Shown here: positions 16,439-23,269 of the stretch, piece after piece | How positions within the stretch are numbered: the first letter of the stretch is position 1 | Layout: each line of letters begins with the position of its first letter | NCBI RefSeq assembly: GCF_004341385.1 | Contig: NZ_SLXE01000022.1 | Location: forward strand, 1-44,817 | DNA length: 44,817 bases | Reading direction: 5' to 3' | Origin: Uruburuella suis | Lineage (GTDB): Bacteria; Pseudomonadota; Gammaproteobacteria; Burkholderiales; Neisseriaceae | The notes under the pieces: model-generated | What the model was told of the DNA's origin: nothing | The model's database searches: none | The model's input: the letters and a program-made list of their open reading frames with translations, nothing else | Made by a program: the position numbers and the translations under genes

Positions 16439-16539
16439 CGCAAACACATGTTGCCATTCTGAAAAGCTTTCGCTGTTGTGGTGAACACGGTAAAATAGCG
16501 CCTTAAGAATTTTAAATGATTAAAGTTATTATGATATGT

Positions 16540-16574
16540 AGGCCGTCTGAAAGGTTTAAGGTTTCAGACGGCCT
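16540..16574. other. Second inverted DUS pair upstream of argS
   Basis: AGGCCGTCTGAAA and TTTCAGACGGCCT face each other over about 9 nt, ending 30 nt before the argS start. It falls within the expected 5' leader. Confidence 0.5.
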
Positions 16575-16603
16575 GCTGATATTGGAATATTGAAAGCACA
16601 ACA

Positions 16604-18502
16604 ATGAATCTACACCAAACCGTGGCTGCCGAAGCCGAAGCCGCTTTTGCCGCCGCCGGCATTGCCGGCAATCCTGTGGTTTTGCAGCCGGCCAAAAATG
16701 CCGATTTTGGCGATTTCCAGATTAACGGCGTGATGGGCGCGGCCAAAAAGGCCAAGCAGAATCCTCGTGAGCTGGCGCAGAAAGTGGCCGATGCGCTCGC
16801 GGGCAATGCGGTGGTTGAATCGGCTGAGGTGGCGGGGCCGGGCTTTATCAATCTGCGTTTGAACGCGGCTTTTTTGGCGCAAAATATTGAAGCAGCGCTG
16901 CTCGACGGCCATTTGAATGTGCGCCAAACCGCCGAGCCGCAAACGGTGGTGATTGATTATTCGTCGCCCAATCTGGCCAAAGAAATGCACGTCGGCCATT
17001 TGCGTTCCAGCATTATCGGCGACAGTCTCAATCGCGTGTTGAGCTATCTGGGTCACAAGGTGATTGCGCAAAACCATGTCGGCGATTGGGGCACGCAATT
17101 TGGTATGCTGGTGGCTTATATGGTGGCGCAACAGCAGGAAAATGCCGAATTTGAATTGGCTGATTTGGAGCAGTTTTACCGCAACGCTAAAATCCGCTTT
17201 GATGAAGACGAAGCTTTTGCCGACACCGCGCGCGAATATGTGGTGAAATTGCAAGGCGGTGATGAGGCTGTGTTGGCTTTGTGGCGGCAGTTTGTTGATG
17301 TTTCGTTGCAACACGCGCAAGCGGTTTACGACACTTTGGGCTTGAAACTCACGCCGGCCGATGTGGCGGGCGAGTCGAAATACAATGATGATTTGCAAAC
17401 CGTGGTGGATGATCTGAGTGCCAAAGGTTTGGCGGTGGATGATGCCGGCGCCAAAGTGGTGTTTCTCGATGAATTTAAAAACCAAGATGGCGAGCCGGCG
17501 GCTTTTATCGTGCAGAAGCAGGGCGGTGGTTTTCTGTATGCCAGCACCGATTTGGCCTGCGTGCGCTATCGGGTAGGCCGTCTGAATGCCGATCGCTTGC
17601 TGTATGTGGTCGATACCCGTCAAAAGCTGCATTTCGAGCAATTGTTTACCACTTCGCGCAAAGCGGGCTATCTGCCGGAAAACGTGAGCGCCGAGTTTAT
17701 CGGCTTTGGCACCATGATGGGCAAAGACGGCAAGCCGTTTAAAACCCGCAGCGGCGACACGGTGAAATTGGTGGATTTGCTTGATGAAGCGGTGGATAGG
17801 GCAAGAAAATTGATTGCAGAGCGTAACAAGCCGAATAGTTTTGAAGTAATCTATAAAGATTTAGAGGAACAAAAATCGAAAAAAACCGCCGATGATTATA
17901 GAACATTGACAAAGGATTTTAAATTGGAAGTTGGTGAATGGGAAATTGAAGAGGGTTCACCAACGCTGAGGACGGCCATTAAGCGCAAAAAAATTTCAGA
18001 TAATTATGATATTGAGGCACGTGAAAATATCGAAGAAATTGCTCGGGTGGTCGGCATCGGCGCGGTGAAATACGCCGATTTGAGCAAAAACCGCAGTAGC
18101 GATTACGTGTTCGACTGGGAAAGCATGCTCAGCTTCGAGGGCAACACCGCGCCTTATCTGCAATATGCCTACACCCGCGTGCAAAGCGTGATGCGCCGCG
18201 CCGGCGAGTGGAACCAACAGGCCGCTGTGGTGCTCGATGCGCCGCTGGAAAAGCAATTGGCGGTGGAATTGCTGAAGTTTGAAGATGTGTTGCAAAGCGT
18301 GGCCGAAACTTCGTATCCGCATTATCTGGCCGGCTATCTTTACCAAGTGGCCACTTTATTCAGCCGCTTTTACGAAGCCTGCCCGATTTTGAAAGCCGAG
18401 GGCACCAGCCGCGAAACCCGCTTGCAACTCGCCAAACTCACCGGCGATACCTTGAAACAAGGCTTGGATTTGCTGGGCATCGACACGCTGGAAGTGATGT
18501 GA
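16604..18502 (+). CDS. argS: Arginyl-tRNA synthetase with a 60-residue insertion
   Basis: A class I aminoacyl-tRNA synthetase charging tRNA-Arg. HIGH motif: HVGHLRSS, preceded by DYSSPNLAKEM. The KMSKS-equivalent loop is in GTMMGKDGKPFKTRSG. The C-terminal anticodon-binding domain ends DLLGIDTLEVM. At 632 residues it is about 60 longer than usual (572 in N. meningitidis, from memory). The extra segment spans about residues 409-478 (17828-18040), between DEAVDRARKLIAERN and ARVVGIGAVKYADLS. It is visibly AT-rich with codons such as AGA, ATA and AAT that are rare in the rest of the gene, and the atypical codons begin slightly earlier, near 17798. The frame is intact, so the enzyme is probably functional. 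Confidence 0.93.
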   Translation: MNLHQTVAAEAEAAFAAAGIAGNPVVLQPAKNADFGDFQINGVMGAAKKAKQNPRELAQKVADALAGNAVVESAEVAGPGFINLRLNAAFLAQNIEAALLDGHLNVRQTAEPQTVVIDYSSPNLAKEMHVGHLRSSIIGDSLNRVLSYLGHKVIAQNHVGDWGTQFGMLVAYMVAQQQENAEFELADLEQFYRNAKIRFDEDEAFADTAREYVVKLQGGDEAVLALWRQFVDVSLQHAQAVYDTLGLKLTPADVAGESKYNDDLQTVVDDLSAKGLAVDDAGAKVVFLDEFKNQDGEPAAFIVQKQGGGFLYASTDLACVRYRVGRLNADRLLYVVDTRQKLHFEQLFTTSRKAGYLPENVSAEFIGFGTMMGKDGKPFKTRSGDTVKLVDLLDEAVDRARKLIAERNKPNSFEVIYKDLEEQKSKKTADDYRTLTKDFKLEVGEWEIEEGSPTLRTAIKRKKISDNYDIEARENIEEIARVVGIGAVKYADLSKNRSSDYVFDWESMLSFEGNTAPYLQYAYTRVQSVMRRAGEWNQQAAVVLDAPLEKQLAVELLKFEDVLQSVAETSYPHYLAGYLYQVATLFSRFYEACPILKAEGTSRETRLQLAKLTGDTLKQGLDLLGIDTLEVM

Positions 18503-18514
18503 TTTGAACCCAAT

Positions 18515-18551
18515 AAAAAGGCCGTCTGAAAATATTTCAGACGGCCTTTTT
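18515..18551 (+). terminator. argS DUS terminator
   Basis: AAAAAGGCCGTCTGAAA and TTTCAGACGGCCTTTTT form 17-bp arms around 3 nt. Confidence 0.8.
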
Positions 18552-18561
18552 AAAAATTCAT

Positions 18562-18634
18562 AGTCTCGCCTTGCCGTACTAGTTGTACTGTCTGCGGCTC
18601 GCCGCCTTGTTAGCTTACTTTTTTGAATTGGTAT
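18562..18634. repeat. Family A MITE, truncated
   Basis: It carries the GTCTCGCCTTGCCGTACTAG core, TGCGGCTCGCCGCCTTG and the terminal TTTTTTGAATTGGTAT, but the other terminus is missing. It abuts the argS terminator. Confidence 0.75.
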
Positions 18635-18643
18635 AAAAAAATA

Positions 18644-18792
18644 AGCTTGCAAAATAAAAGCAGTTTGACAGTGCCATCCGCGTAGGCCGGGCTATTGAAT
18701 CTGATGTTTGGCCATCGGCTAAAGCGATGTGCGTGCCTTGTTCTACGAACAAGTGTCGGATTTAAGAATCTAGCCTACGGGCTGCCTGTTTG
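18644..18792. repeat. Family C repeat
   Basis: Read on the minus strand it runs from CAAACAGGCAGCCCGTAGG to CTGCTTTTATTTTGCAAGC. A shorter copy at 30290-30371 shares both ends but differs in the middle. In both places it sits against a family A terminus. No coding capacity. Confidence 0.5.
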
Positions 18793-18944
18793 TATAGTGA
18801 AATGCTAGAAAAAGTGACACAGAACGTTATTTTACAATGGCGTAGGTTGGGTTGATAAACCCGACGTTTCAGACGGCTTGTGGATTTGTTGGGTTTACAA
18901 CCCAACCTACCCGCCGTATCACTTTTTTATGCATTTCACTATAT
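18793..18944. repeat. Family B repeat, complete
   Basis: Terminal inverted repeats are TATAGTGAAATGC...GTGACAC and its complement GTATCAC...GCATTTCACTATA, about 28 bp each. The interior contains the AGGTTGGGTTGATAAACCC segment and a DUS-like core (TTTCAGACGGCTTG). Flanking TA on each side is consistent with a TA target duplication. Confidence 0.7.
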
Positions 18945-18950
18945 ATTATT

Positions 18951-19010
18951 TTTTAGGATGGGTATTTTTAGGATGGGTATTTTTAGGATGGGTATTTTTA
19001 GGATGGGTAT
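18951..19010. repeat. 15-bp tandem repeat, four perfect copies
   Basis: TTTTAGGATGGGTAT is repeated four times without change, between repeat family B and the tRNA-Leu terminator. It is likely to vary in copy number between strains. Confidence 0.9.
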
Positions 19011-19029
19011 TTTACAGATATTGAAAAGC

Positions 19030-19056
19030 AAAAAAATAACCGCTTAAAAGCGGTTA
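19030..19056 (-). terminator. Terminator of the pgsA-tRNA transcript
   Basis: On the minus strand TAACCGCTT and AAGCGGTTA form a 9-bp stem with a 2-nt loop followed by a run of T (A residues 19030-19036 on the plus strand). Confidence 0.85.
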
Positions 19057-19057
19057 G

Positions 19058-19147
19058 TGGTGCCCGGAGCCGGAATCGAACCGGCACGCCTGTATTAGAG
19101 GCGACGGATTTTAAGTCCGTTGTGTCTACCTATTTCACCATCCGGGC
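19058..19147 (-). tRNA. tRNA-Leu (TAA)
   Basis: 90 nt including encoded CCA. Acceptor GCCCGGA/TCCGGGC, long variable arm (CGCCTCTAATACAGGCG), T-arm GCCGGTTCGATTCCGGC, and anticodon TAA in the loop of GGACTTAAAATCC. It is last in the tRNA array. Confidence 0.93.
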
Positions 19148-19189
19148 GATGCCAATATCCAGTGCTCTGCATAAAGGCATTGTGAAACG

Positions 19190-19267
19190 TGGAGGCGGGG
19201 GCGCGGATTTTAACCGGCCTGTATAAGGGTTGCACCCCTTATCGCATAAACACTCTGCCACCCCGCC
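19190..19267 (-). pseudogene. Aberrant tRNA-Cys-like gene (GCA)
   Basis: 78 nt with encoded CCA. The acceptor stem is perfect (GGCGGGG/CCCCGCC) and the D-arm copies the neighbouring tRNA-Cys except that G18G19 became GT. The anticodon arm is ATAAGGG-GTGCAA-CCCTTAT, a 7-bp stem with a 6-nt loop that still holds T-GCA-A. The T-loop is TTAAAAT instead of TTCGATT, and the T-stem has two mismatches. These changes should abolish the D-loop/T-loop contact. Either it is a decayed duplicate of the adjacent tRNA-Cys or it is a tRNA-like RNA with another job. The strong stems argue against random decay. Confidence 0.6.
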
Positions 19268-19292
19268 ATAAGGGGAAACTGCTTGGATTGTG

Positions 19293-19366
19293 TGGAGGCG
19301 GAAGTCGGAATCGAACCGGCGTACACGGCTTTGCAGGCCGCTGCATAACCACTCTGCCATTCCGCC
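19293..19366 (-). tRNA. tRNA-Cys (GCA)
   Basis: 74 nt including CCA. Acceptor GGCGGAA/TTCCGCC, anticodon arm GCGGC-CTGCAAA-GCCGT, T-loop TTCGATT. This is the canonical cysteine tRNA of the array. Confidence 0.93.
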
Positions 19367-19415
19367 TTGAAACTATAAACAAGCCGTTTAAGTGGTGTAA
19401 ACGGCTTGCGGGATG

Positions 19416-19491
19416 TGGAGCGGGAAACGAGGCTCGAACTCGCGACCTCAACCTTGGCAAGGTTGCGCTCTACCAACTGAGCTATTCCCGC
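19416..19491 (-). tRNA. tRNA-Gly (GCC), copy 3
   Basis: 76 nt including CCA. Acceptor GCGGGAA/TTCCCGC, anticodon loop TTGCCAA, T-loop TTCGAGC. Identical to the two other copies. Confidence 0.95.
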
Positions 19492-19511
19492 AGGATTTAA
19501 ATGTAAGCGCT

Positions 19512-19587
19512 TGGAGCGGGAAACGAGGCTCGAACTCGCGACCTCAACCTTGGCAAGGTTGCGCTCTACCAACTGAGCTATTCCCGC
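19512..19587 (-). tRNA. tRNA-Gly (GCC), copy 2
   Basis: Identical to the copy at 19416-19491. The spacer is 20 nt. Confidence 0.95.
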
Positions 19588-19613
19588 TTTGATTACATTT
19601 AAACATTAAACTT

Positions 19614-19689
19614 TGGAGCGGGAAACGAGGCTCGAACTCGCGACCTCAACCTTGGCAAGGTTGCGCTCTACCAACTGAGCTATTCCCGC
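19614..19689 (-). tRNA. tRNA-Gly (GCC), copy 1
   Basis: First tRNA after pgsA and identical to the other two. Transcription probably reads from pgsA through the whole array to the terminator at 19030-19056. Confidence 0.95.
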
Positions 19690-19777
19690 TTGGGGCTTGC
19701 CGTGCATCGCTGCATCAGCAAGAGAACGCCATTATAGTGCCTGAAAATTTACTGTCAAGGGGTTTGTGTGAAAATTA

Positions 19778-20341
19778 TTACTGAAACTCTTTCCAGGCCA
19801 TTTTCAGATAATAAAACATCGACCACAAAGTGAGCACGGCGGCGATAAACATCAATATGTTACCGATAAAAATCAGGTCGTGGCCGTAAAAATCGCGCAA
19901 GCCCACCAAAAGGCACAAAATGGCGGCCATTTGCGCGGTGGTTTTGAGCTTGCCTATGGTGGCCACGGCCACGCTGCCGCGCTTACCGGTTTGCGCCATC
20001 CATTCGCGCAGCGCCGAAATGGTGATTTCGCGGCCGATGATGATCATGGCGAAAATGGCATAAGTGCGCCCCAGGCTCACCAGCAGAATCAGTGCCACGG
20101 CCACCATCAATTTATCGGCCACGGGGTCGAGAAAAGCGCCGAAATCAGAGGTTTGCTTCCAGCGGCGGGCGAGAAAGCCGTCAAACCAGTCGGTGATGGC
20201 AGCGATGGCGAAAATGGCGGCCGCCAGCCAGTTGATGGTGTGGTTGTCGAACACGCCTTTGGGCAGGAAGAAAAGGGCGGTGAACACGGGGATGAGCAAC
20301 ACGCGCATCCAGGTGAGGAAAATGGGGAAATTCCACGGCAT
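19778..20341 (-). CDS. pgsA: CDP-diacylglycerol--glycerol-3-phosphate 3-phosphatidyltransferase
   Basis: A 187-residue membrane enzyme making phosphatidylglycerol phosphate. The CDP-alcohol phosphotransferase signature is complete: DWFDGFLAR, then G and D in SDFGAFLDPVADK, with all catalytic aspartates present. Four to five hydrophobic helices follow the family pattern. The tRNA-Gly cluster follows 88 nt downstream on the same strand, the order I recall from other Neisseria. Confidence 0.93.
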   Translation of the reverse strand: MPWNFPIFLTWMRVLLIPVFTALFFLPKGVFDNHTINWLAAAIFAIAAITDWFDGFLARRWKQTSDFGAFLDPVADKLMVAVALILLVSLGRTYAIFAMIIIGREITISALREWMAQTGKRGSVAVATIGKLKTTAQMAAILCLLVGLRDFYGHDLIFIGNILMFIAAVLTLWSMFYYLKMAWKEFQ

Positions 20342-20372
20342 AATCGGCAGGGCTTTCTGTGTTCGGTTGGTG

Positions 20373-20417
20373 TTTCAGACGGCCTTTGTTGTGCGCTTCG
20401 GCGCAGGCCGTCTGAAA
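20373..20417 (-). other. DUS hairpin with an inner TTCG tetraloop, upstream of pgsA
   Basis: TTTCAGACGGCCT and AGGCCGTCTGAAA enclose GCGC-TTCG-GCGC, which makes a second stacked stem. It lies between uvrC and pgsA, both on the minus strand, in the pgsA leader or promoter region. Confidence 0.5.
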
Positions 20418-20478
20418 AGGCTGGCTTATTATAACGAATTTACAGGGGCTTTGTGGCGAAGCTGGGCATGATTGTTTT

Positions 20479-20511
20479 CAGGCCGTCTGAATACGGCATT
20501 CAGACGGCCTG
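20479..20511 (-). terminator. uvrC DUS terminator
   Basis: CAGGCCGTCTGAA and TTCAGACGGCCTG pair over 7 nt, 10 nt after the uvrC stop. Confidence 0.7.
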
Positions 20512-20521
20512 CGTTTGCCCA

Positions 20522-22360
20522 TTATCCATGCAGGCTTTCATAAATCTTTTCGGCCAAGGCCGCGCTGATGCCCTCTACCTGCGCCAAATCTTCCACGCTG
20601 GCGGCGGTTACGCCGCGCAGGCCGCCGAAGCGGGTGAGCAGGGCTTGGCGGCGTTTGTTGCCGATGCCGGGAATGTCGCTTAATGATGAGGTGATGCGGG
20701 CTTTGTCGCGCTTTTTGCGGTGGCCTGTGATGGCGAAGCGGTGCGATTCGTCGCGCACGGTTTGCAAGAGGTGCAGGGCGGGGCTGTTGGGCGGCAGGCG
20801 GAAGGTTTCGCCGGTAAAGGGCAATATCAATTCTTCCAGCCCGGCTTTGCGCTCGGGGCCTTTGGCAATGCCGATAATGGGAATGGTGAGCCCCAATTCC
20901 GCCCACACATCCACCGCCATGCCCACTTGGCCTTTGCCGCCGTCGATCAACACGGCATCGGGCCATTTCACCGTTTCGCCGTTGGCTTGGGCTTCGGCCA
21001 TTTTGCCGTAGCGGCGGGTGAGCACTTCGCGCATGGCGGCGTAATCGTCGCCGGCTTTGGCGGTGGTGATGTTGTAGCGGCGGTATTGCGAGGGCTGGAT
21101 ATTTTGCTCGTCATACACCACGCAGCTGGCGATGGTGGCTTCGCCTTGGGTGTGGCTGATGTCGAAGCATTCCAGGCGTTGCAGGCCGTCTGAATCCATG
21201 TTGAGCAGGCGTGCCAAATCGTCGATGCGCTGCTGCTGGTTGTTGTGCTGCAATTGGTGTTGGCCGATGGCGAGGCGGGCGTTTTGCTCGGCCATTTTCA
21301 GCCACACTTTGCGCTCGCCTATGGTTTTGGTGACAAACTGCATTTGTTTGCCGTGCTCGGAAATCAGCGCTTCTTGCAGGCTTTCGGGCAGGCTGAAATT
21401 GCTGATGATGATGTCGGGCTTGCTTTTGCCGAGGTAATGTTGCGCCACAAAGGCTTCGGCGTATTCCTGCGCCTGCGGGTCGGGATCGTGGCGCACATCG
21501 GGGAAGAAGCTTTTGTCGCCCACATGCCGCCCGCCGCGTATGCTCACCCAATGGATGCACACGGTGCCGCCTTCGAGCGCCAGCGCGAGAATGTCGATAT
21601 CGTTGGGGTTGTTGGGGTTTTTGCTGTCGATAAACTGCTGGCTCTGCACCAAGCCCAGCGCCTGGATTTGGTCGCGGTAGCGGGCGGCTTCTTCAAATTG
21701 CAGCGCGGCGGCGGCTTGGTTCATTTTGTGGTGCAGTGTTTGCGTGAGCTCGCCCGTTTTGCCGTTGAGAAAGGTTACGGCTTCGCTGATGCTGGCCTGG
21801 TAATCTTCATAGCTGATGTGGCCGACGCAGGGGCCGGAGCAGCGGCGGATTTGATAAAGCAGGCAGGCGCGTTGGCGGTTGGCAAACACGCTGTCTTCGC
21901 AGGTGCGCAGGCGGAACACTTTTTGCAGAATCTCGATGCTGTCGCGCACGGCATAGCCGTTGGGATAAGGGCCGAAATATTGGTTGGGCTTTTTGAGCGT
22001 GCCGCGATAATAGGCCATTTGCGGGTATTCGTGGGCGGAAAGCATCAAATAGGGGTAGCTTTTGTCGTCGCGGAAAAGAATATTGTATTTGGGCGACAAG
22101 GCTTTGATGAAATTGTTTTCCAGAATCAGCGCTTCGGCTTCGCTGCGGGTAACGGTGGTTTCAATCGAATGCACCTGCCGCACCATCAGCGTGATGCGCG
22201 GGGAATGGTCGCTTTTTTGGAAATAGCTGCCCACGCGCCGCTTCAAATTCACCGCCTTGCCCACATAAAGCACCTTGCCGCTTTTGTCGAGCATGCGGTA
22301 AACGCCCGGCAGATTGGGCAGGTTTTTCAGGAAAATATCGATATCGAAATTTTGGCTCAC
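20522..22360 (-). CDS. uvrC: Excinuclease ABC subunit C
   Basis: A 612-residue UvrC, which makes both incisions in nucleotide excision repair. The GIY-YIG domain is at residues about 16-95 (GVYRMLDKSG, LYVGKAVNLKRRV). A cysteine cluster (RTCEDSVF, RACLLYQIRRCSGPC) precedes the UVR helix pair near 205-240. The RNase H-like domain contains LECFDISHTQGEATIAS and DAVLIDGGKGQ. A helix-hairpin-helix end contains DIPGIGNKRRQALLTRFGG and VEGISAALAEKIY. Full length. Confidence 0.95.
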   Translation of the reverse strand: MSQNFDIDIFLKNLPNLPGVYRMLDKSGKVLYVGKAVNLKRRVGSYFQKSDHSPRITLMVRQVHSIETTVTRSEAEALILENNFIKALSPKYNILFRDDKSYPYLMLSAHEYPQMAYYRGTLKKPNQYFGPYPNGYAVRDSIEILQKVFRLRTCEDSVFANRQRACLLYQIRRCSGPCVGHISYEDYQASISEAVTFLNGKTGELTQTLHHKMNQAAAALQFEEAARYRDQIQALGLVQSQQFIDSKNPNNPNDIDILALALEGGTVCIHWVSIRGGRHVGDKSFFPDVRHDPDPQAQEYAEAFVAQHYLGKSKPDIIISNFSLPESLQEALISEHGKQMQFVTKTIGERKVWLKMAEQNARLAIGQHQLQHNNQQQRIDDLARLLNMDSDGLQRLECFDISHTQGEATIASCVVYDEQNIQPSQYRRYNITTAKAGDDYAAMREVLTRRYGKMAEAQANGETVKWPDAVLIDGGKGQVGMAVDVWAELGLTIPIIGIAKGPERKAGLEELILPFTGETFRLPPNSPALHLLQTVRDESHRFAITGHRKKRDKARITSSLSDIPGIGNKRRQALLTRFGGLRGVTAASVEDLAQVEGISAALAEKIYESLHG

Positions 22361-22380
22361 GGCAGCGGCTGCAAAAAAGT

Positions 22381-22425
22381 TTCAGACGGCCTGAATGATA
22401 CAGCAATTGGGAAAGGCCGTCTGAA
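22381..22425. other. Inverted DUS pair upstream of uvrC
   Basis: TTCAGACGGCCT and AGGCCGTCTGAA are separated by 21 nt, in the uvrC leader. Confidence 0.45.
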
Positions 22426-22505
22426 AGGTGTGGTGCGATGCTTAACCAAACATGCAGCACTTGTGTATTCATTTCATGATATGCTTAATAAATGAACGAG
22501 TAGTG

Positions 22506-22609
22506 ATACCCATTCGAAAAAATAAGATAACAAAGCGGCGAGCCGAAGACAGTACAACTAGTACGGCAAGGCGAGACAACGCAGTTAGGTTATTTTTTCG
22601 AATGGGTAT
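22506..22609. repeat. Family A MITE, complete (CCCATTCG subtype)
   Basis: 104 bp with termini ATACCCATTCGAAAAAATAA and TATTTTTTCGAATGGGTAT. The flanks read TGA-[TACC...GGTA]-TGA, a 3-bp target duplication. The core matches the other copies. Confidence 0.85.
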
Positions 22610-22616
22610 GATAACA

Positions 22617-22646
22617 AAGGCCGTCTGAAAGGTTTCAGACGGCCTT
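22617..22646 (-). terminator. DUS terminator of the DUF4124 gene
   Basis: AAGGCCGTCTGAAA and TTTCAGACGGCCTT with a 2-nt loop, 19 nt after the stop. Confidence 0.7.
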
Positions 22647-22664
22647 GATGTTTGGTATGCAAAC

Positions 22665-23102
22665 TCAGTGGCAGAATTTGGCAATATCGCCGTCGTAGTG
22701 GGCGATTAAGGCATCGCGGTTGTTGACGCGGGCGCTTTCGGCAAATTGGCGGTTGATGCGCGCGGCTTGGCAGTTTTCTTCCTCGCGGCGGCGGTTTTCT
22801 TCTTCAACGCGCTTGTTTTGCTCTTCAATCTGTTTGTTTTGACGGGCAATTTGCTCACCCAGCTTTTGCTGCTGCTCGGCCAGCGATTCGGGGTTGGCTG
22901 CTGCTGCGGCCGGTGCGGGCGGTGGGGTGACGCTGTGGGTGCGCACATTCATGCGGTTGACTTGTGCGGGCTGGAGGTTGCGCGGCACATCGGAATAGCT
23001 GGTGCTGCCGCTGGGGTTTTTCCAGCTGAACACTTCATTTGCGCCGGCATGCGTGCCGATAAAAAGCATGCTCAATAGAAGGATTTTGGTCAAAGTAGCC
23101 AT
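22665..23102 (-). CDS. DUF4124 domain periplasmic protein
   Basis: A 145-residue secreted protein. Signal peptide MATLTKILLLSMLFIGTHAGA, then the DUF4124 motif EVFSWKNPSGSTSYSDVPRNL (residues 23-43). A proline/alanine hinge precedes a long glutamine- and glutamate-rich coiled coil (about 70-115), and the C-terminal helix has two cysteines (NCQAARINRQFAESAR and KFCH) that could pair. DUF4124 proteins are common in beta- and gammaproteobacterial envelopes, with no known reaction. It is divergent from guaB. Confidence 0.8.
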   Translation of the reverse strand: MATLTKILLLSMLFIGTHAGANEVFSWKNPSGSTSYSDVPRNLQPAQVNRMNVRTHSVTPPPAPAAAAANPESLAEQQQKLGEQIARQNKQIEEQNKRVEEENRRREEENCQAARINRQFAESARVNNRDALIAHYDGDIAKFCH

Positions 23103-23204
23103 GTGGTGATTCCGTTTCCCTTATTTTGGTTTGTTTGTTTTCAGACGGCCTTATTGTACTGGCTAATTTGGCGGGTGTCATGCGCGTTTAATTGTGTAAA
23201 CCAA

Positions 23205-23233
23205 TAACACGCCACAGGTAATTTTGATACAAT
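23205..23233 (+). promoter_or_regulatory. Probable guaB promoter
   Basis: TACAAT (23228-23233) with a weak -35 TAACAC 17 bp upstream. It gives a leader of about 30 nt to ATG 23270, which supports that start. Confidence 0.4.
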
Positions 23234-23269
23234 GCCGTGCATCTTGCACAAACCGAAAGCCCGAGCATC

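Noticed and set aside
16361..16447. Longer N-terminus of the YbdG channel
   Set aside because: It would translate a DUS hairpin and has no ribosome site. ATG 16360 is better.
18951..19010. Possible CRISPR array
   Set aside because: The units are contiguous 15-mers without spacers.
19189..19572. Frames across the tRNA array on both strands
   Set aside because: They are translations of tRNA genes and their spacers.
21245..22495. 416-residue frame opposite uvrC
   Set aside because: Antisense of a complete uvrC, with no family features.
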